DNA of 11,119 nt from Rubrivivax sp. (GTDB lineage Bacteria > Pseudomonadota > Gammaproteobacteria > Burkholderiales > Burkholderiaceae_C): positions 1 to 11,119 of the forward strand of contig JAIXSD010000769.1 of assembly GCA_027484885.1 (NCBI GenBank), in the 5' to 3' direction. The notes under the pieces are model-generated. The model did not search any database, was not told the DNA's origin, and saw only the letters and a program-made list of their open reading frames with translations. Of the stretch, positions 7,049-11,119 are shown piece after piece. The position numbers and the translations under genes were made by a program. Position 1 is the first letter of the stretch. Each line of letters begins with the position of its first letter.

Positions 7049-7317
7049 GGTGGGGATCTCGGCTTGTCTCGGGGTGGAACCGGGCTGGCTGCTGCCGCTT
7101 GTGGCGGCCATGCTCCCGTGTGCGTTGGATGCCGGCACAGGGTGCGGCACAGTATGTCCGGCCTGCAGGCCCTGTGTACAGGGCCGCAGCACGGATTTGC
7201 CCTTCAAAAAGGCAGGCGCCAGTGTAGGGAAAGGGCCGCGAGCGGTGCTTTCTATTTGGTCTTGGAAACCCAGGCGCTGAGCAATAATCTTTCCAGCAAT
7301 CTGTTTTGGGGCAAGAA
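7049..7317. promoter_or_regulatory. Divergent promoter region, oxidoreductase and Lrp genes
   Basis: These 269 bases must carry the start signals for both divergent genes. They hold an 18-bp palindrome at 7168-7185, a direct repeat CGGCACAG at 7133-7140 and 7145-7152, and an A/T-richer patch next to the Lrp start. In that patch AGCAAT occurs at 7280-7285 and again at 7295-7300, 15 bp apart. Lrp-type regulators often bind A/T-rich sites close to their own promoter, so the patch may be an autoregulatory site. No canonical sigma-70 pair stands out on either strand. Confidence 0.5.
7168..7185. promoter_or_regulatory. 18-bp palindrome, candidate operator
   Basis: GGCCCTGT-GT-ACAGGGCC is an inverted repeat with 8-bp perfect arms and a 2-base centre. 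Flanking TGC and GCA extend it with one extra base on the left. It sits about 120 bases upstream of the oxidoreductase start and 130 upstream of the Lrp start. With so short a centre it fits a dimeric DNA-binding protein better than an RNA terminator, and no T-run follows on either strand. The G+C-rich arms are unlike typical Lrp sites, so another regulator may bind it. Confidence 0.5.
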
Positions 7318-7908
7318 ATGGCATCGAGAAAGCCCGGACCTAGTAAAAACCCGCAGTCTCTCGACGGGGCTTTGGACCCGGCCACGGACGCGGGCGCCGA
7401 TGCCAGCGCGGCCGCGGACGCGCCCCAGGGCGACACCCTCGACCGCTATCACATCGCCATCCTGGCCGAGCTGCAGCGCGATGCGCGGCTCTCCAATGCC
7501 GAGCTCTCGGCCCGCATCGGCCTGTCCACCGCGCCCACCTGGCGGCGCGTGCGCTGGCTGGAGGAGCAGGGCTTCATCACCGGCTACCGCGCCGAGATCG
7601 ACCGCCGCAAGATCGGCCTGGGCGTGCTCGCCTTTGTGCGCGTGGACGCCGACCGCAACACCGGCACCTCGACCAAGCCGCTGGAAGACGCGCTGCGCCA
7701 GCTGCCCGAGGTGATCTCCTGCCACTACATCTCGGGCGCCGGCACGTTTGAGCTGCAGGTGCTGGCCACCGACCTCGACGCCTTCAGCCGCTTCACCATC
7801 GACACGCTCTTGCACCTGCCCAATGTCAAGGACGTGCACACCAGCTTCTCGCTCGGCGAAGTGAAGGCCGGCGGCGGCGTGCCGCTGCGGCATTTGCGCG
7901 GCGGCTGA
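7318..7908 (+). CDS. Lrp/AsnC family transcriptional regulator
   Basis: This 196-residue regulator should bind DNA as a dimer or octamer and sense an amino acid or related metabolite. Residues 1-38 are a disordered-looking Ala/Asp/Pro-rich lead that most Lrp proteins lack. The winged helix-turn-helix spans about 41-90 (DTLDRYHIAILAELQRDARL, then SNAELSARIGLS and WRRVRWLEEQGFI). The RAM ligand-binding domain spans about 100-190 and includes LPEVISCHYISGAGTFELQV and the VKDVHTSFSLGEVK ending. The ATG at 7318 is preceded by GGGGCAAGAA; an in-frame TTG at 7306 adds four residues. Divergence from the oxidoreductase gene suggests that it controls that gene and itself. The helix-turn-helix is intact, unlike the remnant at 945-1257. 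The ligand is unknown; an aromatic amino acid or its oxoacid is a guess from context. Confidence 0.93.
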   Translation: MASRKPGPSKNPQSLDGALDPATDAGADASAAADAPQGDTLDRYHIAILAELQRDARLSNAELSARIGLSTAPTWRRVRWLEEQGFITGYRAEIDRRKIGLGVLAFVRVDADRNTGTSTKPLEDALRQLPEVISCHYISGAGTFELQVLATDLDAFSRFTIDTLLHLPNVKDVHTSFSLGEVKAGGGVPLRHLRGG

Positions 7909-7934
7909 GGGGCGGCTGAAGGGCAGCCACGGTC

Positions 7935-8522
7935 ATGGCCTGGGCCGATCTGGACGCCATCGCCGCCCGCCAAAGCCAGGCGCTGCGGCGGGCCATGCGC
8001 GCGGCGGCGCGCCGCAGCAATGGCGAGCAGTCGGGCCTGCGCCTGCTGGGCCAGGGCGTGTTCGGCTTGTTGCTGTGCCTGTTGCCGCTCTGGGCGCTGG
8101 GCTTTTGGGGCTTGATCTTCTGCGCGCCGGGGTTGTGGTTCTTTGTGATGCCGGCCTTGGTGGAAGGGCTGCCCGAGCTTTGGGTCTGGGCCGCGCCGGC
8201 GCGCTGGGCCGATGTGCAGGGTCAGCGCTACAGCTTCATGGGCGCCTATCTGCACATCGAGCGTGACGCCGAGGGCCAGCCCTGGCTCTCATGCGAGGAA
8301 GTGCGCGCCGCGGGTGTCGACCTGCCGCAAGCCTGGATCGTGCAAGCCCGGCTGGACCCGGCGCGTTGCCGCCTCGATGCGCGCGGCCGGCGCCTGCAGC
8401 TGCGCGCCGATGCCTTGCTGGCCGGCCTGCAGGGCACGGCCCAGCCGCGCGGCCACAAGTTCGCGCTCTGGCTGCAGCGGGTGGTGATCTACCCTGCCGA
8501 CCGCGCGGCGCGGCGGCGCTGA
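7935..8522 (+). CDS. Hypothetical membrane protein
   Basis: I do not recognise a family for this 195-residue protein. It starts with a positively charged Ala/Arg-rich helix (about 1-32). A hydrophobic block of Leu, Trp, Phe and Gly follows (about 37-75), long enough for one or two membrane segments. From about 85 there is a soluble region with tyrosine and acidic residues (GQRYSFMGAYLHIERDAEGQ) and then an Arg/Leu-rich end. The arrangement suggests an inner-membrane protein with a cytosolic C-terminal domain. It begins 27 bases after the Lrp gene on the same strand, so co-transcription is likely, though a functional link is unproven. Codon use matches its neighbours, which supports a real gene. 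Confidence 0.72.
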   Translation: MAWADLDAIAARQSQALRRAMRAAARRSNGEQSGLRLLGQGVFGLLLCLLPLWALGFWGLIFCAPGLWFFVMPALVEGLPELWVWAAPARWADVQGQRYSFMGAYLHIERDAEGQPWLSCEEVRAAGVDLPQAWIVQARLDPARCRLDARGRRLQLRADALLAGLQGTAQPRGHKFALWLQRVVIYPADRAARRR

Positions 8523-8610
8523 GCGGCGGCCCCGCCGAGCGCGGCCCCCATTAGGGCGGTGTTCGCCACACACTTTCGGCAGGGCCGCCGGCAGCCCAGA
8601 GAATGAGGCC

Positions 8611-9513
8611 ATGAGCACCAGCGCCCGACTGCCTTTCCGCCACTTCCTGCTTGCCCTGGCCGTGGTGGCCATCTGGGGCAGCAATTTTGTGGTGATCCGC
8701 CTCGGGCTCAACGCCCTGCCGCCTTTGCTGTTTGCCACCCTGCGCTTCAGCCTGGCGGTGCTGCCGGCGGTGTTTTTCCTGCCGCGCCCGCCGCTGCCCT
8801 GGCGCAATCTCGCCAGCTACGGGCTCTTGATCGGCGTCGGCCAGTTCGGCCTGCTGTTTCTGGCCATGCGCGGGCCGCAGCCGGCCATCTCGCCGGGCCT
8901 GGCCTCGCTGGTGATCCAGACCCAGGTCTTCTTCACCCTGATGCTGTCCATGCGCCTGACGCGCGAGCCGGTCAAGGGCTACCAGTGGCTGGCCCTGGGC
9001 CTGGCCGCCTCGGGCATTGCCCTGATCGCCAGCCACACGGACGGCAGCGCCACGCCCCTGGGTTTGCTCATGGTGCTGGCCGCGGCCTTCAGTTGGGCCT
9101 GCGCGAACATGGTGGGCAAGCAGGCCGGGCGGGTGAATATGCTGGCCTATATGGTCTGGACCAGCGTGTTCGCCGTGCCGCCGCTCTTGCTGCTGTCGCT
9201 GTTGGTCGAGGGGCCGCAGGCCATGGCCGCGGGCCTGAGCCACGCCGGCTGGGGCACCTGGGCGGCGGTGCTCTGGCAGGCCCTGGGCAACACCTTGTTC
9301 GGCTACGGCGTCTGGGGCTGGCTGCTGGCCCGCCATGCGCCGGCCACCGTCGTGCCCATGGCCTTGCTGGTGCCGGTCTTCGGCATGAGCACCGCAGCCC
9401 TGGTGTTGGGCGAAGGCCTGCCGGCCTGGAAGCTGATCGCCGCCGGCTTGGTGCTGGCCGGCCTGGCGCTGAATCTGCTGTGGCCGCTGCGCCCGGCCCG
9501 CACACGCCCCTGA
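8611..9513 (+). CDS. eamA: EamA-type drug/metabolite transporter, probable O-acetylserine/cysteine exporter
   Basis: This 300-residue inner-membrane transporter of the DMT superfamily has about ten hydrophobic segments and two EamA repeats (about 10-140 and 150-290). From memory it resembles E. coli EamA (YdeD, 299 residues), which exports cysteine-pathway metabolites. Shared features are WGSNFVVIRLGL near the N-terminus, the PPLLFATLRF stretch, SPGLASLVIQTQVFFTLML, LAAAFSWACANM at the start of the second repeat, GYGVWGWLL and the VPMALLVPVFGM segment. The ATG at 8611 follows GAATGAGG, an acceptable ribosome-binding site. The gene follows the membrane protein gene by 88 bases and precedes arsA by 71 bases. 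The family is certain; the substrate is inferred from resemblance, and amino acids or other small metabolites are possible. Confidence 0.9.
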   Translation: MSTSARLPFRHFLLALAVVAIWGSNFVVIRLGLNALPPLLFATLRFSLAVLPAVFFLPRPPLPWRNLASYGLLIGVGQFGLLFLAMRGPQPAISPGLASLVIQTQVFFTLMLSMRLTREPVKGYQWLALGLAASGIALIASHTDGSATPLGLLMVLAAAFSWACANMVGKQAGRVNMLAYMVWTSVFAVPPLLLLSLLVEGPQAMAAGLSHAGWGTWAAVLWQALGNTLFGYGVWGWLLARHAPATVVPMALLVPVFGMSTAALVLGEGLPAWKLIAAGLVLAGLALNLLWPLRPARTRP

Positions 9514-9584
9514 GCATCGCTTGGGGCGCCGCTGTCTTGCGCTGGCGCATGGCTGGGGCCTCGCGGCTGCGCTAGGCTCAGCCC

Positions 9585-11119
9585 ATGGACACCTCGAACA
9601 CTCCGCGCTTCCAGTTCTTCACCGGCAAGGGTGGGGTCGGCAAGACTTCGTGCTCCACCGCCACTGCCCTGGCCCTGGCCGACGCTGGCCAGCGCGTGCT
9701 GCTGGTCAGCACCGACGCGGCCTCCAACCTCGATGAGATGCTGGCCATCCCGCTGCGCCAGCAGCCGGTGGCTGTGCCCGGAGCACCGGGCCTGTCGGTC
9801 ATGAACATCGACCCCAACCAGGCTGCCGAGGACTACCGCCAGCGCGTGTTGGCCCAGCTGGGCGCGGGCACCAGCACCGCCGAGCGCGACACCGTGCGCG
9901 AGCAGCTCAGCGGTGCTTGCACCACCGAGATCGCGGCCTTTGACGAGTTCGCCAGCCTGCTGGCCGAGGGCGCGCCCGGCTTTGACCACATCGTCTTCGA
10001 CACCGCACCCACCGGCCACACCCTGCGTCTGCTCAGCCTGCCCAAGGCCTGGAGCGGTTTTCTGGCCGACAACGATCGCGGCGCCTCCTGCCTGGGCCCG
10101 CACTCGGGGCTGAAGATGCAGGAGGCACGCTTTCAGGCCGCGCTGGCGGCCTTGTGCGACCCAGCGCTGACCGAGGTGGTGCTGGTGGCCCGACCCGAGC
10201 GCGGCGCGTTGGACGAGGCGGCGCGCAGTGCCGTCGAGCTGCAGGGTTTGGGGCTGAAGCGCCAGCGCCTCTTGGTCAACGGCGTCTTCCATGCCAGCGT
10301 GGCGGATGACCCGGTGGCTGCCTCGCTGGAAGCACAGGGCCAGGCGGCGCTGGCCGCCATGCCTGAGGCTCTGGCCGCGCTACCGCGCCGCGAGCTGCCG
10401 CTGTGGCCGGTGGACATGGTCGGGCTGGCCGCGCTGCGTGCCTTGTTTCAAGATCCCTCTACAAGCTTGCCGGCCCAAGCTTTGGGCGCTTCCGCCTTGG
10501 CGGTGCCCGATGAGGCCGCCCGCCTGTCGGCCCTGTGCGATGAGCTGGCCGCCGCCGGCCGGGGTCTGATCCTGGTCATGGGCAAAGGCGGCGTGGGCAA
10601 GACCACCATCGCCGCCGCCCTGGCCATCGGCCTGGTGCAGCGCGGCCATGCGGTGCACCTCAGCACCACTGACCCGGCCGCTCATGTGCTGCCCACGCTG
10701 CAGGGCGAGCTGCCCGGTTTGCGCGTCGATGCCATCGATCCCAAGCGCGAGACCGAGGCCTATATCGCCAAGGTCATGGCCCACAAGGGCCGGGATCTGG
10801 ATGAGGCCGGCCGCGCCTTGCTGCTGGAGGATCTGCAATCGCCCTGCACCGAAGAGGTGGCGGTGTTCCACGCCTTTTCGCGCGTGGTCAGCGAGGCGCG
10901 CAGTGCCTTTGTCGTGCTGGACACCGCGCCCACCGGCCACTCCCTGCTGCTGATGGATGCCACCGGCGCCTACGACCGCCAGATGCGCCGCGAGCTGCAG
11001 GGCACGGGCGCTGCGAGCGCACGGCTGATCACGCCGCTGATGCGCCTGCAAGACCCGGCCTACACCCGCATCCTCTTGGTCACCCTGGCCGAGCAGACGC
11101 CGGTCTCGCAAGCGGCCGC
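9585..11119 (+). CDS. arsA: ArsA-type arsenite-transporting ATPase, 3' end outside window
   Basis: ArsA is the cytosolic ATPase that drives arsenite or antimonite extrusion through ArsB; relatives include the Get3 targeting factors. 511 residues of an expected 580 or so are visible. Both halves of the bacterial ArsA are present. A1 has P-loop GKGGVGKTS (14-22) and signal-transduction motif DTAPTGHT at 139; A2 has GKGGVGKTT (333-341) and DTAPTGHS at 446. The three metal-site cysteines align with C113, C172 and C422 of the plasmid R773 enzyme, as C112 (LSGACTTEIAAFDEF), C169 (GASCLGP) and C421 (LQSPCTEEVAVF). Tandem halves plus all three cysteines favour a true arsenite ATPase over a single-domain Get3 type. 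No arsR, arsD or arsB is seen upstream; the preceding gene is the EamA exporter. The ATG at 9585 lacks a strong ribosome-binding site but fits the family start. Confidence 0.95.
   Translation, partial: MDTSNTPRFQFFTGKGGVGKTSCSTATALALADAGQRVLLVSTDAASNLDEMLAIPLRQQPVAVPGAPGLSVMNIDPNQAAEDYRQRVLAQLGAGTSTAERDTVREQLSGACTTEIAAFDEFASLLAEGAPGFDHIVFDTAPTGHTLRLLSLPKAWSGFLADNDRGASCLGPHSGLKMQEARFQAALAALCDPALTEVVLVARPERGALDEAARSAVELQGLGLKRQRLLVNGVFHASVADDPVAASLEAQGQAALAAMPEALAALPRRELPLWPVDMVGLAALRALFQDPSTSLPAQALGASALAVPDEAARLSALCDELAAAGRGLILVMGKGGVGKTTIAAALAIGLVQRGHAVHLSTTDPAAHVLPTLQGELPGLRVDAIDPKRETEAYIAKVMAHKGRDLDEAGRALLLEDLQSPCTEEVAVFHAFSRVVSEARSAFVVLDTAPTGHSLLLMDATGAYDRQMRRELQGTGAASARLITPLMRLQDPAYTRILLVTLAEQTPVSQAA

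Noticed and set aside
7049..7324. N-terminal extension of the oxidoreductase up to position 7324
   Set aside because: The extra residues look like translated intergenic DNA, cover the palindrome and would overlap the divergent Lrp start. The family start is MNAPLPDH at 7048.
3539..7714. A 1391-codon open frame on the plus strand, opposite the oxidoreductase gene
   Set aside because: It is the antisense shadow of a long high-G+C gene. Its translation is Ala/Gly/Val/His-rich low complexity without domains, and it overlaps the Lrp gene start in the wrong frame.
8551..9336. Minus-strand open frame of 261 codons opposite eamA
   Set aside because: It is a Gln/Gly/Arg-rich antisense shadow with no motifs, while the plus strand encodes a clear EamA protein.
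9303..10292. Minus-strand open frame of 329 codons across the eamA end and arsA
   Set aside because: It is low complexity, has no family resemblance and spans two genuine plus-strand genes.

Overview
The window is high-G+C DNA with mostly compact genes. Its protein set (a fused indolepyruvate ferredoxin oxidoreductase, Lrp/AsnC regulators, an EamA exporter and a two-domain ArsA) suggests a betaproteobacterium of the order Burkholderiales, perhaps near Roseateles, Rubrivivax or Ideonella. This placement rests on remembered protein resemblance, not on a search. No rRNA, tRNA, CRISPR array, integrase or transposase is visible.

Layout. (1) 1-816, minus: a pirin-family cupin cut by the window edge. 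(2) 945-1257, plus: a decayed Lrp/AsnC regulator without its DNA-binding half and with a one-base frameshift. (3) 1461-3077, minus: an unusual single gene joining an N-terminal TIR domain to a DnaB-type (replicative helicase) RecA-like ATPase core and a C-terminal tail I cannot assign. It looks less G+C-rich than its neighbours. (4) 3105-3480: gene-free DNA with short repeats, ending in a terminator. (5) 3485-7048, minus: the 1187-residue indolepyruvate ferredoxin oxidoreductase, divergent from an intact Lrp/AsnC regulator at 7318-7908. An 18-bp palindrome lies between them. (6) 7935-8522, 8611-9513 and 9585 to the window end, plus: a small membrane protein of unknown function, an EamA-type amino-acid-metabolite exporter and an ArsA-type arsenite ATPase cut by the window edge.

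How the genes work together. The oxidoreductase and the divergent Lrp gene look like a metabolic enzyme and its regulator for 2-oxoacids derived from aromatic amino acids. EamA and ArsA lie on the same strand 71 bp apart and both belong to efflux or detoxification families, but no arsR, arsD or arsB is seen here. The stretch 817-3480 reads as accessory DNA between two housekeeping genes. Its TIR-DnaB gene is the main candidate for an undescribed defence system: a DnaB-like ring could be the sensor and oligomerising scaffold, and the TIR domain, which keeps its catalytic glutamate, could be an NAD+-consuming effector. The usual DnaB catalytic glutamate appears to be missing, which would fit a nucleotide-gated switch better than a working helicase.
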